A DNA stretch of 64,000 bases from Noviherbaspirillum autotrophicum (lineage in GTDB: Bacteria; Pseudomonadota; Gammaproteobacteria; Burkholderiales; Burkholderiaceae_D), in contig NZ_JWJG01000002.1 of assembly GCF_000818395.1 (NCBI RefSeq), positions 1 through 64,000 of the forward strand. Direction: 5' to 3'. This document shows, one piece after another, positions 36,946 through 46,801 of this stretch; within the stretch, counting starts at the first letter, position 1; each line of letters starts with the position of its first letter. Under the pieces are notes generated by a model. The model had not been told where the DNA came from and searched no databases. It worked only from the letters and a program-made list of their open reading frames with translations. A program made the position numbers and the translations under genes.

Positions 36946-38862
36946 TTAGTTTTTCAACACTTTGAGCCCAGCCGCGCCCAATCCAAACTGATAAAGAATA
37001 GTCGTCCATTCCTTCACGCTCTGCGTCCATGAGTTGCGATCGATTTTTTCCGGCACGACGACGGCATCACCCGGATTGACACGTGCGCCGCCCAATCCAC
37101 CGAACCATCCGCTACTGTGCGAGCTTTGCGCAGTACCGTCGGCGTGCAGCAGATAAATCTCCGAGGTGTCCGCGGTTGCCGTCGGGCCGCCTGCAAGGCC
37201 GAGGTAGTCGTTGACGATGCGTTGCGGTTTGAAGATGAATGCGCTTTGCTGGAATACCGCGCCCATGACATCGACGGTGCCCGGCTTGCGCGGAACGTAG
37301 ATAGCGTCGTCGCCCTGCAGTTCGAGGTCCGGCAGATTTTTCACCTGTGCGTCAGCATCGGACAGTTCGAGTACGATCCGCCCTTCCGCTTTGATGGAGC
37401 GCATTTTCTGTGCGAGCTGGCGTTGCCGCTCAAGCTCGGCGTTGACAGCTGCGATATTCTCTTTGTCAGTGGTGCCGGCTAGGCGCTGCTTGGCGTTTGA
37501 TTCGATGTCCCGCTCGAAGCGGTCGGCCACTTCGTTGAGCTTTGCCTGCTGAGCGCGACGTACGCTCTCACGCGTGAGCTGCATCGCATAGAGATAGCCA
37601 TCTTCGGTGATGCCGCCTAAGCGGGCGATCAGTGCGCGCAGGGTCTCGCCTTTTCGCAGCTGGAATACGCCGCTTTGCTTGATTTCCCCCGATACACGCA
37701 CATACTCGTTGCGAACCTGTGCCTGGACAGGGACAGCGCCGGGCGAAAACACGCGCAGCACGTCAGCCGGTTGCAGTGGTATACCTGCTAGCCGGCTGCC
37801 GGCATTGCTGTTGTCAGCAATTAGGTCGGCGATGACCTGGTAATTGTTATTAACGTTTTTTTCGACCACGACTTGCTTTGATTCGGTTGCGGAGTCAAAG
37901 CCACCTGCCCATGCCATCAGGTCGGCAAGCGAAGACTGGCCTTTCAATTCGAAGATACTAGGCCTCTTCACATTGCCGGTCAACGCAACCAGCGGGCCGA
38001 CTTCGGGGATATAAACCACGTCGCCGTCCTGTAGCGGCACGTCACGGCTTTTGTCGCCCTTGACCAGCATGTCATAGACGTCGAAGGTCGTGATCGTTGC
38101 GTCGCCACGCTTGACCTGAATATTGCGCATCGAACCAGAGGCATCCGGCCCACCAGAGGTAAACAGTGCGTTGAGAAGCGTGCTCATCGCATTGAGCGTA
38201 TAGGTTCCCGGGCGGGCTGCATGCCCGACTACGTAAACCTGCACGGAGCGCGCCTGCGAAATGCTGGCAGTCAGTTCAAAGTTACTGAAGTTCTTACCGA
38301 TCGCTTTTTTGAGGTGGCCTTGTAAATCGCGGTACTTCACGCCGGCGACTCGCACGGAGCCCACGCGTGGAATGTAGATTGCACCACTGCGGTCGACAGT
38401 AGCGCTCAGGTCAATGTCGACCATACCCCAACCGCGAATCTGCAGCTCGTCGCCCGGGCCGACTATATAGTCGGCATTCACCGGCACACCATTGAGCGAT
38501 GTGAAATTGCTGGGCGCATCGACGAACAAGTCCGTGCCGAAAATCTCCAGCGACGTTCCCGCCACCTTTTCGACAAAAATTGCGAAGGTCGATTTTTCTC
38601 GTTTGGGCAAGGGATATGGCGGCATTCCTTGCTGCACTCGCATCTCACCGTTCACACGAGCATCTGCCCCAGTATTCGAGATGCGCGGGAGACCGGTTGT
38701 GCCGGCTGCAATGGTCGGTCCCTGACTCGCGTTAGCGGAAGCTGCCGTGGCTTGGTTGCTCATATCCTGAGGCCAATTCGACGGTGTTGCTGCTAGCGCC
38801 ACGTCCGCCAAAAAGATCAGACCGCCTGCCAGCAGTGATACTGCGAAATATGAGTTTCTCAT
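36946..38862 (-). CDS. Wza-like outer-membrane polysaccharide export protein with SLBB domains
   Basis: Secreted 638-residue protein of the polysaccharide export (Poly_export/SLBB) family, forming the outer-membrane channel for cluster B. An N-terminal signal peptide (about residues 1-24, ending ALA) lacks a lipobox, unlike E. coli Wza. The Poly_export motif DYIVGPGDELQIRGWG lies near 130, followed by repeated SLBB modules such as VYVVGHAARPGTYTL (near 219), VALTGNVKRPSIFEL and VRVSGEIKQSGVFQLRKG (near 389). A charged insertion rich in Glu/Arg/Gln near 430-490 looks coiled-coil. Length is greater than that of Wza (about 380) because of extra SLBB repeats. It lies 46 bases from wzz. Confidence 0.92.
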   Translation of the reverse strand: MRNSYFAVSLLAGGLIFLADVALAATPSNWPQDMSNQATAASANASQGPTIAAGTTGLPRISNTGADARVNGEMRVQQGMPPYPLPKREKSTFAIFVEKVAGTSLEIFGTDLFVDAPSNFTSLNGVPVNADYIVGPGDELQIRGWGMVDIDLSATVDRSGAIYIPRVGSVRVAGVKYRDLQGHLKKAIGKNFSNFELTASISQARSVQVYVVGHAARPGTYTLNAMSTLLNALFTSGGPDASGSMRNIQVKRGDATITTFDVYDMLVKGDKSRDVPLQDGDVVYIPEVGPLVALTGNVKRPSIFELKGQSSLADLMAWAGGFDSATESKQVVVEKNVNNNYQVIADLIADNSNAGSRLAGIPLQPADVLRVFSPGAVPVQAQVRNEYVRVSGEIKQSGVFQLRKGETLRALIARLGGITEDGYLYAMQLTRESVRRAQQAKLNEVADRFERDIESNAKQRLAGTTDKENIAAVNAELERQRQLAQKMRSIKAEGRIVLELSDADAQVKNLPDLELQGDDAIYVPRKPGTVDVMGAVFQQSAFIFKPQRIVNDYLGLAGGPTATADTSEIYLLHADGTAQSSHSSGWFGGLGGARVNPGDAVVVPEKIDRNSWTQSVKEWTTILYQFGLGAAGLKVLKN

Positions 38863-38909
38863 TCGTGATTCTTAAAATATTCAATAAATTTCGAGTAATC
38901 CGGGGAAGT

Positions 38910-41747
38910 TCAGTAGGTTTTTTGCCATGACACGCCGACTTCGCCCGGCCCGGCATTAAACGAAACTACCGATTTGCTATTGTCATGCTGTGCATTCCAT
39001 AGCCAAGAGCCGGTCGCATAACCCAGAATGCCGCCGGCAGCCACATCCGAAAACCAGTGTTTTCTCGCTGCGACCCGGCCCATCGAACCAACGGCTGCCA
39101 CACCGTATAGCCACTGTGCGTCGTATTCTTTTGCAAAGGGCGTCACCGCTGCGAATGCGATACTCGCATGATTGGATGGAAAGGATGCGTCGGAGCGCGT
39201 CGTAGCACGCGTCCACTGCCCGCGCTCTTCTTCCGGGCGGGCCCGGCCGACAACGTACTTGGTTCCGATGCTGGCACCGGCCGCTACTAGCGCTGACTGG
39301 AGCGAAACAACGCCTGTGTTCTGCATGCGCTCGTCGCCGAATGCCAGCGCCATGCCAGCAGCACCGACCGCCGCAAGTGGAACAGTTTTGCCGAACGTAT
39401 CGAGGCCGCGACTCAGGCGCGAGCCGATATGGTCCTTTGCAATGCGGGCGATCGCCTTATCGCCAAGGGACGCTACCGCGAGTGCGCCGGCAGCGAGCCC
39501 GATGCCTTTCAATGCATCCGGAGCCGATGGCAGCGCCGAAGAGGAGCTTTCCAACCGCTGCCGCATCGCCGGCCACGGATTGTCCAATTTGTGTTCCGGC
39601 GGATTAACCGCCGGGTGGTTCTGTTCATCCGCACGCTCGGCGAAATTGCCCAAGCCGTCGATGGTTGTCATGTCGCGGCGCGGATTTTCCATTAGCTCGT
39701 ACAAGTCGCCCGGAGACGCCACCATCTGGCCAACGTCGCGCGTCCAGGGAGAGATGGCGAAACCGGCACTCGCCTGCGTATCGCTGGTGAGCATGGTGCC
39801 CAACGGGATCGAGATGAATACGCCTTTGTCGTGGTATGGCGCCTCCGGCTTACCAGGTGACGTAATGTCGTTGCCATTAGTACGGGTGAACCATGCCCCC
39901 ACCTCGATGCCGGACAAGAAGCGACGCTTGAACTCGCCTCGCACGCCGACATCCTTCGCCAGAAACCGGCCTGCCCGTGCGGTCGCAGTGATGCCATATG
40001 GCAGGCGATAGTGCACGGCGCCGAGCGCAGTGACCGTTTTGTAATCACGCTTGCCGAGCCAGCCTTTGAAGTCGCGCTGCTGCAACGCATCCATCGTCAG
40101 ATCAAATGCCCAGCGGCTGTCCTTCGGCAGATAGAGAACCTGGCCACCGACGCCGCGATACATTTCTTCGTAGACACCACTGGACACGCGGACATACCAA
40201 CGCTCGGCAGGTGTGGCATATTTGTTGAGCAGCAAGCGATACAGCTTGATGCGGCTGGCGCGCTTGTAGTCCGCCACGTCGGTGCGTACATGAGGTAACA
40301 GGCTGTTGGACGGCTGCGTTACATCGCTGACGTTCTCAGAAATTTTCAGGCCTAGGGCGCTGTTGAGATACAACCCTTCGCCCAGGCGCTTGTCATAATT
40401 GGAGGAGGCCACCAGTTCATAACGCAACGCGCCGCTCGGATCGTTAAAGAAGAAGCCCAGTTTGGGCACAATTTTGAAGCGGTTTGCTTCGCGGTCTTCC
40501 GACGCCAGTTGTACGACTTCGCCGTCACGACCGACAATGACATCCAGCCCGGCAGTATCCTTTATGCCGACCAGCATGCCTTCCTGGTCGGCATGGATCA
40601 TGTCACCCTGGTTCGGGTAACGCACCAGCACCGTTTCAAGAAATGCCTCGCGCGGAATGCGGCCCGCCAGATAGTCGCTTAATTTTTCCAGATCAAAAAA
40701 CTCGTAGGTCGCGACCGGCTGCTCGAGCTTGGTGTAGGTGACGTGAATGTTGCTAATATCCACAGGCGCAAACGCCAACGCGACACGCGTGGCGCGACCA
40801 ACGGCGCGACCGAGATTGGAAATGCGACTGTTGGTGAGCGTCAGGTTCAGCGTATGGCCTTGCAGCTGAATCCGGATGTTCTTGAAGTCTTGCTTGGCGA
40901 GCGCTTCCACCAACGCAGCACCATACGCCGGGTCATGCTGCCATTCCTCTATCGAAGGGCGCCGATGATCGCCTTTCTCCTGGTAGTAGGATGGCTCGTG
41001 AATCTTGGGGACGAACTCCCGCTCGGAGAACGGAATGCTGACGAAAGCGTTGAGGCTGGAATTATCTTGGTGCCGTGCCGCCTGAACACCCAACCATCCC
41101 CAGCGGTATTCGACACCGACCGACGGTCCCTTGCGGCGCTGCCCGGCAAACGTTTCAGCGGCCCGAAAGTCCTTGGGATAGTTATTTGCGTCGTATTCCG
41201 CCACGAGGGACCAGCGCGGTAAATTCTCGGGCGTCCAGCGCATACCTGCAAAAAGACCCTCCGGTCTTAGCCGCCCGTAACCGACACTTGCCTCCAGATT
41301 CCTGCTACTGCCGAATGTCTTTGTCGCTACTGCGTATTGCCCTTTGAATAATTCTGTGCCCTGCAAATCAGTTGCGCCGAGCGCTACGGACGGCAGCCAG
41401 ATGGTTTCATCCCACAGCTTGAGCTTGGCATCGATCACCTTGTCCTTATAACGGCCATAACCGCTGCCGTAGGCGTTCGGATCGTTGGTAAAGCCTGGGA
41501 TGCCCGTTATTGAGACGTAGCGACCGGTTACCTGCAGAAAGGGAAGAATCGTTGATGTAGCCCACAAGGCGCCATACGGACTGTCGTATCCATAGCCAAT
41601 GCTGAACGTGCCATCGGCTTCAACCGAGGCGCTGGGCATGTTGATATACCCGGACTGGCCCTGAATGGTCGGGGTCGCGCCAAATGCTTGCGCGCCGCCG
41701 ATCGCAAGGCAACCATACCAAGCACATTTAATGGATTTTCGCAGCAC
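38910..41747 (-). CDS. YjbH-type outer-membrane protein fused to a PAP2 phosphatase domain
   Basis: About 945 residues. GTG at 41747 gives a plausible signal peptide ending near AFGA; the open frame reaches back to a TTG at 41804. The first 650 residues or so resemble YjbH/DUF940 beta-barrel exopolysaccharide proteins. There is a GYINMPSASVEADGTFSIGY opening and repeated aromatic beta-strand-like segments such as VGVEYRWGWLGVQAARH and WYVRVSSGVYEEMYRGVGG. The last 200 residues carry the three PAP2 motifs: KYVVGRARP, FPSNHA and GRVAARKHWFSDVAAG, with the active-site histidines in place. YjbH proteins are normally without this domain. The phosphatase might act on undecaprenyl pyrophosphate or a polymer-lipid phosphate in the periplasm, which is inference. 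It is the first gene of the operon that runs to the acyltransferases. Confidence 0.85.
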   Translation of the reverse strand: MLRKSIKCAWYGCLAIGGAQAFGATPTIQGQSGYINMPSASVEADGTFSIGYGYDSPYGALWATSTILPFLQVTGRYVSITGIPGFTNDPNAYGSGYGRYKDKVIDAKLKLWDETIWLPSVALGATDLQGTELFKGQYAVATKTFGSSRNLEASVGYGRLRPEGLFAGMRWTPENLPRWSLVAEYDANNYPKDFRAAETFAGQRRKGPSVGVEYRWGWLGVQAARHQDNSSLNAFVSIPFSEREFVPKIHEPSYYQEKGDHRRPSIEEWQHDPAYGAALVEALAKQDFKNIRIQLQGHTLNLTLTNSRISNLGRAVGRATRVALAFAPVDISNIHVTYTKLEQPVATYEFFDLEKLSDYLAGRIPREAFLETVLVRYPNQGDMIHADQEGMLVGIKDTAGLDVIVGRDGEVVQLASEDREANRFKIVPKLGFFFNDPSGALRYELVASSNYDKRLGEGLYLNSALGLKISENVSDVTQPSNSLLPHVRTDVADYKRASRIKLYRLLLNKYATPAERWYVRVSSGVYEEMYRGVGGQVLYLPKDSRWAFDLTMDALQQRDFKGWLGKRDYKTVTALGAVHYRLPYGITATARAGRFLAKDVGVRGEFKRRFLSGIEVGAWFTRTNGNDITSPGKPEAPYHDKGVFISIPLGTMLTSDTQASAGFAISPWTRDVGQMVASPGDLYELMENPRRDMTTIDGLGNFAERADEQNHPAVNPPEHKLDNPWPAMRQRLESSSSALPSAPDALKGIGLAAGALAVASLGDKAIARIAKDHIGSRLSRGLDTFGKTVPLAAVGAAGMALAFGDERMQNTGVVSLQSALVAAGASIGTKYVVGRARPEEERGQWTRATTRSDASFPSNHASIAFAAVTPFAKEYDAQWLYGVAAVGSMGRVAARKHWFSDVAAGGILGYATGSWLWNAQHDNSKSVVSFNAGPGEVGVSWQKTY

Positions 41748-42291
41748 TGATAACAAATCCGACAACCCTGAAATAGCTATCAGATCAATTCCACCCAATG
41801 GCAACCCAATAGCGTGGAATGTAGCGAAATCTGAACAGCAAAGACTCGATCAAGAAGGTGCACACCCCTGCTCCTTCGCACCGTCCTGCACCTGCCCTTG
41901 CCACACCAACGCGCTGTACGCAAAGATACGACAATGACAACAAATGGAAGCAGGTATTGATAATTATCAATAGTCCGCTAGTTTAGCACTGTTGCATTTG
42001 GAAAATAAGTGGTTCGCGGCATAATTGATACGCACGCAAGGTATTGTTTCTTAATAACTTTCGAGTAATTAATTACCCGGAAAAGTTACCCAAAATATGG
42101 GATGGACAAATGATCAAATGCACTGGCAGATCTGTGCATTTTTCAAACGGAGGTTTTTCAGGGACCTGACAAGGTTGGATTATTCGGTCGGAATGGTCTC
42201 GCCACCAACCCTATATTCGTTGGAGATTGAAACGGAAGATGGTATCCACTCATCGGACGCCCGTTTAGCCATACCCAGCACAGCAGAAAAA
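41748..42291. other. Intergenic region upstream of the yjbH-PAP2 gene
   Basis: About 540 bases between the YjbH-PAP2 gene and the broken pirin gene. It is A+T-rich around 41940-42090 and contains the palindrome at 41955-41972. A 94-residue open frame at 42097-42381 on the plus strand lies partly antisense to pirin and has no recognisable features, so it is not called. Confidence 0.5.
41955..41972. promoter_or_regulatory. Perfect 18-base palindrome upstream of the yjbH-PAP2 operon
   Basis: TATTGATAATTATCAATA is identical to its own reverse complement and lies about 210 bases upstream of the GTG start. It contains GATAATTATC, reminiscent of half-sites of several regulators including Fur, but no single protein can be named. 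It may be an operator for the longest polysaccharide operon in the window. Confidence 0.45.
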
Positions 42292-42985
42292 TTAAGGGAG
42301 ATCATACAACAAGACTTCAGCGTATTTTCCACGAGATACATTAATTATCTTTTCACCAACAATCTTCAGCGCATCGCCTAAGCGCAATATCATTGACATA
42401 AACACTGCCACGCGCCACGTGCATATATGGACGCCGCTTGGGCGAAACAGATATTTCCACACCTTCGGTTCCGCCAAACAAACCGGCATACAGCCTCGCA
42501 TCCTGATGCACCACAACTGAACCAGCTTGTCCGTCGGGGCCTGCGATCAGACACAGACGGCCGCGTTTCTGCGTCTCGTCGAAGTGCTTTTCCTCATAGC
42601 TTGGCGTAAGACCAAACCGGTCTGGCTCGATCCAAATTTGCAAGAAATGCGCGGCGCTGTCTTGCGTAGGGTTGTACTCGGAATGCAGGACGCCGGTGCC
42701 TGCGCTCATGCGTTGCACATCACCGGGACGAATCACACTGCTGTTACCCATGCTATCCCTGTGAGCCAGTTCGCCGTCGAGCACGTAGCTAATGATCTCC
42801 ATATTGCGATGACCGTGAGTACCAAAACCGGAACCCGGCGCGATGCGATCCTCATTGATCACGCGTTGTGGGCCGAATTCCATGTACTTCGGGTCGTAGT
42901 AGTCGGCGAAGGAAAAGCTGTGCCAGGAATCCAGCCAACCGTGATTGGCATACCCCCGTGCGTCACTTCTACGTATCTCGACCAT
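42292..42985 (-). pseudogene. Pirin family protein (YhhW-like), frameshifted near the C-terminus
   Basis: Bicupin protein of the pirin/quercetinase type. The first 195 or so residues are normal: MVEIRRSDARGYANHGWLD, HSFSFADYYDP, and the metal-ligand histidines in FGTHGHRNMEIISY and TGVLHSEYN. The last part of the family, GDALKIVGEKIINV then SRGKYAEVLLYDLP, is encoded in a different frame ending at 42292. A one-base shift near 42380-42400 therefore cuts the protein to 210 residues with an aberrant tail. The active-site cupin is intact, so partial function cannot be excluded, and a sequencing error is possible. It is flanked by polysaccharide genes but is not part of that pathway. Confidence 0.85.
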
Positions 42986-43164
42986 TTTGCGCCTTCACGT
43001 CAATGCAATCATTTCGATTTGTTCCACTGTTTAAAGTTTTCCAATCATCCGCAACAGACGAGAGTGACGAAGCGCACGGCGAGTACCGGATGTAGCGGGT
43101 ATCGCTGGAGGTTGTCGAGGAGGTATGCGCAATGGCTGACCTATCCCCGCATCAGCATGAGGAA

Positions 43165-43710
43165 TCAAGCGAACAGCTCGGCCTGTGAAAGCGGAAGTCC
43201 CGCCTTATCTTTGGCCGATACGACTGGCTCGCCGTCGATAGGCCACTCTATGCCGATCGTCACGTCATTCCATGCAATACACCGCTCATGCTCTGGAGCG
43301 TAATAATCAGTCGTTTTATACAAAAAGTCTGCGCTGTCACTGATAACGACGAATCCGTGCGCAAAACCCGGAGGAACATATAACTGACGGCAATTATCTT
43401 CGCTTAGCGTGACACCAACCCACTGACCGAAAGTCGGCGAAGACTTTCGGATATCCACTGCCACATCAAACACTGCCCCCTTCACCACTCGCACAAGCTT
43501 GCCTTGTGGCTGACGAATCTGGTAATGCAATCCGCGCAACACCCCTTGTACGGAACGCGAGTGATTGTCCTGAACAAAGTCAACCTCCAAGCCGGTCACT
43601 TGACTAAACGCTTGCCGATTGTAGCTTTCAAAGAAAAAGCCGCGGCTGTCTCCGAAAACCCTGGGCTCTATAATAAGGACTTCCGGCAGACGTGTTGAAG
43701 TAATTTTCAC
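43165..43710 (-). CDS. rfbC: dTDP-4-dehydrorhamnose 3,5-epimerase
   Basis: Third enzyme of dTDP-L-rhamnose synthesis. The 181-residue cupin has [18 protein letters not shown] near 16, [20 protein letters not shown] near 45 with the catalytic His, [18 protein letters not shown] near 71, and [15 protein letters not shown] near 111. Family length and motifs are complete. Its ATG overlaps the rfbA stop by 4 bases. It is the last gene of the rfbBDAC operon, 180 bases before the pirin start. Confidence 0.96.
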   Translation of the reverse strand: MKITSTRLPEVLIIEPRVFGDSRGFFFESYNRQAFSQVTGLEVDFVQDNHSRSVQGVLRGLHYQIRQPQGKLVRVVKGAVFDVAVDIRKSSPTFGQWVGVTLSEDNCRQLYVPPGFAHGFVVISDSADFLYKTTDYYAPEHERCIAWNDVTIGIEWPIDGEPVVSAKDKAGLPLSQAELFA

Positions 43711-44594
43711 GACGACACTTCCTCTTTCAAGATCCTGAGCAGGTACTCGCCATAACCGTTCTTGGTGAGCGGCTGCGCCAGCGCGTGCAGTTGTTCGGCG
43801 TCGATAAAGCCTTTGCGATAAGCGATTTCCTCAGGACAGGCGACTTTCAATCCCTGGCGATTTTCAATGGTTGCGATAAAGTTGCTGGCTTCGATCAGAC
43901 TTGCGTGCGTACCGGTGTCCAACCATGCATACCCTCGCCCCATCATCTCGACCAAGAGTTGGGCACGTTCCAAATAGATACGATTGACATCGGTGATCTC
44001 CAATTCGCCGCGCGCAGATGGCTTAAGATCAGCAGCAATATCAATCACCTGCGCGTCGTAAAAATACAAGCCAGTGACTGCATAATTTGATTTCGGCTGC
44101 CTCGGCTTTTCTTCCAGCGAAATAGCGCGCCCCTGCTCATCGAACCCCACCACGCCGTAACGCTCTGGGTCGTTGACATGGTAGGCAAACACGGTCGCGC
44201 CGTCACGCTTGTTTGTCGCTCGTTCAAGCATGGGCTGCAAATCATGGCCATAAAAAATATTGTCGCCCAATACTAGCGCCGACGATGCGTTGCCAATAAA
44301 GTCCTTGCCAATGATAAAAGCCTGCGCCAGCCCATCGGGCTTCGGCTGTACCGCATACTGCAAATTCATGCCCCATTCTCTACCGTCCCGCAGCAATTGC
44401 TCGAATCGGGGCAGGTCTTGCGGCGTGGAGATGATCAGAATGTCACGAATACCTGCCAGCATCAATGTACTGAGCGGGTAGTAGATCATCGGCTTGTCAT
44501 AGATGGGCAGCAGTTGCTTGGAGACTGCCTTGGTTACCGGGTAGAGCCGCGTTCCGGATCCTCCGGCGAGGATAATACCTTTGCGTAGAGTCAT
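43707..44594 (-). CDS. rfbA: Glucose-1-phosphate thymidylyltransferase
   Basis: First enzyme of dTDP-L-rhamnose synthesis, making dTDP-glucose from Glc-1-P and d[23 protein letters not shown] is the nucleotidyltransferase signature; [31 protein letters not shown] and [14 protein letters not shown] confirm the RmlA type. Length 295 is normal. TAATG overlap with rfbD and 4-base overlap with rfbC show tight coupling. Confidence 0.97.
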   Translation of the reverse strand: MTLRKGIILAGGSGTRLYPVTKAVSKQLLPIYDKPMIYYPLSTLMLAGIRDILIISTPQDLPRFEQLLRDGREWGMNLQYAVQPKPDGLAQAFIIGKDFIGNASSALVLGDNIFYGHDLQPMLERATNKRDGATVFAYHVNDPERYGVVGFDEQGRAISLEEKPRQPKSNYAVTGLYFYDAQVIDIAADLKPSARGELEITDVNRIYLERAQLLVEMMGRGYAWLDTGTHASLIEASNFIATIENRQGLKVACPEEIAYRKGFIDAEQLHALAQPLTKNGYGEYLLRILKEEVSS

Positions 44595-45493
44595 TATTGT
44601 TTTTCCAGGATTTCAGTAAGCATGCGCGCTACGCCGCTTTGCCAAGGCGGCATTTGCAAATTGAAGGTGGACTGCAGTTTGTTCGTATCCAGCCGGGAGT
44701 TATGTGGCCGACGCGCCGGTGTAGGAAAGGCGGTGGTTGCCACTGGCACGAGATTATCAGGAGTGACCTTGAGATTAACTCCCGCATTACAGGCAAAATC
44801 CAGCACGAATCTCGCATATCCGTACCAAGATGTCTCCCCTGATGCTACCAAGTGATAGAGGCCGGAAACCTGCGGATGAAGCTGCGCTATCCGAATCGCA
44901 TGTGCTGTTATGTCGGCAATTAGGTCGGCACCAGTAGGTGCCCCGACCTGATCATTGATTACAGTGAGGCGTTCTCTCTCGCTGGCCAGCCGCAGCATGG
45001 TTTTTGCAAAATTTCCTCCACGTGCGGCATACACCCAACTCGTCCGGAAAATCAAATGATTGCAGCCCGATTGCTGTATCGCCTGTTCGCCTTCCCGCTT
45101 AGTCGCACCGTATATGCTGAGCGGTCCGGCAACGTCGTCTTCCCGCCATGGTTTTTCGCCGCTGCCGTCGAATACATAGTCTGTTGAATAATGAACCAGC
45201 CAGGCGCCGATCGCCTTGGCCTCTTGCGCCAATACCTCAGGCGCAAGGGCGTTGATGGCACGCACCAATTCAGGTTCGCTTTCAGCCTTGTCGACGGCAG
45301 TATGGGCAGCTGCATTAACAATGACGCCGGGCCTAATTTGGCGAACGGTAGCGGCCAACTCTTGCAACTTCGTGAAATCGCCGCACACATCGCCGCTTGT
45401 GACGTCCAGTGCAATCACGTCTCCCAAGACGGCAAGGCTACGCTGCAGTTCCCAGCCAACCTGCCCACTTTTGCCAAACAGGAGAATTTTCAC
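44594..45493 (-). CDS. rfbD: dTDP-4-dehydrorhamnose reductase
   Basis: Last enzyme of dTDP-L-rhamnose synthesis. GTG at 45493 gives [20 protein letters not shown] and forms a GTGA overlap with the rfbB stop, so the longer open frame to 45583 is rejected. [19 protein letters not shown] near 68, [11 protein letters not shown] near 106 and the [11 protein letters not shown] (YxxxK) near 131 are typical. About 299 residues. The order B-D-A-C is common in beta- and gammaproteobacteria. Confidence 0.96.
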   Translation of the reverse strand: MKILLFGKSGQVGWELQRSLAVLGDVIALDVTSGDVCGDFTKLQELAATVRQIRPGVIVNAAAHTAVDKAESEPELVRAINALAPEVLAQEAKAIGAWLVHYSTDYVFDGSGEKPWREDDVAGPLSIYGATKREGEQAIQQSGCNHLIFRTSWVYAARGGNFAKTMLRLASERERLTVINDQVGAPTGADLIADITAHAIRIAQLHPQVSGLYHLVASGETSWYGYARFVLDFACNAGVNLKVTPDNLVPVATTAFPTPARRPHNSRLDTNKLQSTFNLQMPPWQSGVARMLTEILEKQ

Positions 45494-46557
45494 TGCGTTC
45501 TCCCAGCATAATTTTTTTCCATCCACTCGCGATAAACGCCGGACTGGACATGGTCCACCCAAGCTTGATTGTCGAGATACCATTGCACCGTTTTTCGGAT
45601 TCCGGTTTCAAATGTCTCTGCCGGTTTCCAGCCGAGCTCGCGCTCAAGTTTCCGAGCGTCAATGGCATAGCGACGATCATGACCCGGACGGTCCTGCACG
45701 TACTTTATTTGCTCGCGATAGGACTTGCCGTCCGTTCGTGGGCGCAGCTCATCCAAGAGAGCGCATATCGTATTAACGATATCAATGTTTGCTTTTTCGT
45801 TCCAGCCGCCAACGTTATAGGTTTCCCCAACCTTACCGGCTTCCAGTACACGGCGAATGGCACTGCAGTGATCCCTCACATAGAGCCAATCACGGATTTG
45901 GCGGCCGTCGCCATATACTGGCAAAGCTTTACCGGCTAGGGCATTGACGATCATGAGCGGGATGAGTTTTTCGGGAAAGTGGTAAGGCCCGTAGTTATTG
46001 GAGCAATTAGTCGTTAGCACCGGAAAGTGGTACGTATGGTGGTATGCCCGTACCAGATGGTCACTGGCAGCCTTGCTGGCCGAATACGGACTGTTAGGCT
46101 GATAACGACTTGTTTCAGTAAAGGCAGGGTCAGAGCTTGTCAGTGATCCATACACTTCATCGGTGGACACATGCAGAAAGCGAAATGCCTGCTTTTTGCC
46201 CGGATCGAGCCCATCCCAGTAAGCGCGCGCGGCTTCGAGCAAGTGAAAGGTGCCGACAATATTAGTCTGAATAAAAGCTTCGGGGCCGTGAATGGAGCGG
46301 TCCACGTGAGATTCGGCAGCAAAATTGATGATGGCACGAGGCGTGTACCGAGCCAAAAGGTTTTCCACCAAACTTAGCTCGCCAATATCGCCTTTGACAA
46401 AGATATGCCGGTCGTCACCCCGCAGGGATGCCAAATTCTCCATATTGCCGGCATATGTAAGCGTATCGAGATTGATAACCGGCTCATCGGAATGAGTAAA
46501 CCAGTCCAAGACAAAATTCGAGCCAATGAAGCCCGCCCCTCCTGTAACGAGAATCAT
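45490..46557 (-). CDS. rfbB: dTDP-glucose 4,6-dehydratase
   Basis: Second enzyme of dTDP-L-rhamnose synthesis. [20 protein letters not shown] is the Rossmann start. [19 protein letters not shown] near 77, [12 protein letters not shown] near 128, the catalytic [17 protein letters not shown] (YxxxK) near 153, and [20 protein letters not shown] near 176 all match RmlB. Length 355 is normal. It is the first gene of the minus-strand rfb operon; the 244 bases upstream, shared with divergent gluQ, should hold its promoter. Confidence 0.97.
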   Translation of the reverse strand: MILVTGGAGFIGSNFVLDWFTHSDEPVINLDTLTYAGNMENLASLRGDDRHIFVKGDIGELSLVENLLARYTPRAIINFAAESHVDRSIHGPEAFIQTNIVGTFHLLEAARAYWDGLDPGKKQAFRFLHVSTDEVYGSLTSSDPAFTETSRYQPNSPYSASKAASDHLVRAYHHTYHFPVLTTNCSNNYGPYHFPEKLIPLMIVNALAGKALPVYGDGRQIRDWLYVRDHCSAIRRVLEAGKVGETYNVGGWNEKANIDIVNTICALLDELRPRTDGKSYREQIKYVQDRPGHDRRYAIDARKLERELGWKPAETFETGIRKTVQWYLDNQAWVDHVQSGVYREWMEKNYAGRTQ

Positions 46558-46801
46558 TTTCCACCCTTAATTTCTATTAACCGAGCCTAGCAGGCTTTAC
46601 AGTATCAGCTATCCATAAATTGAATTTGATATGAAGGCTCACCCTTTCTTTTTGATATTTATGTGATTGCAAATTTGAAAGAGAATGAACCGTCAGATAA
46701 ATTCTATTGTCTCGACTTGAGTTGCAGTATAAAGCTTCCTTCTCATCATTTTCCGCTCATCGACAACAGTCGTGATTTTGGGCAAAGTTTCTGAAAACGA
46801 C

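Noticed and set aside
42097-42381. Plus-strand 94-codon frame beside the broken pirin gene
   Set aside because: Its second half is antisense to the pirin C-terminal codons and nothing in it is recognisable.
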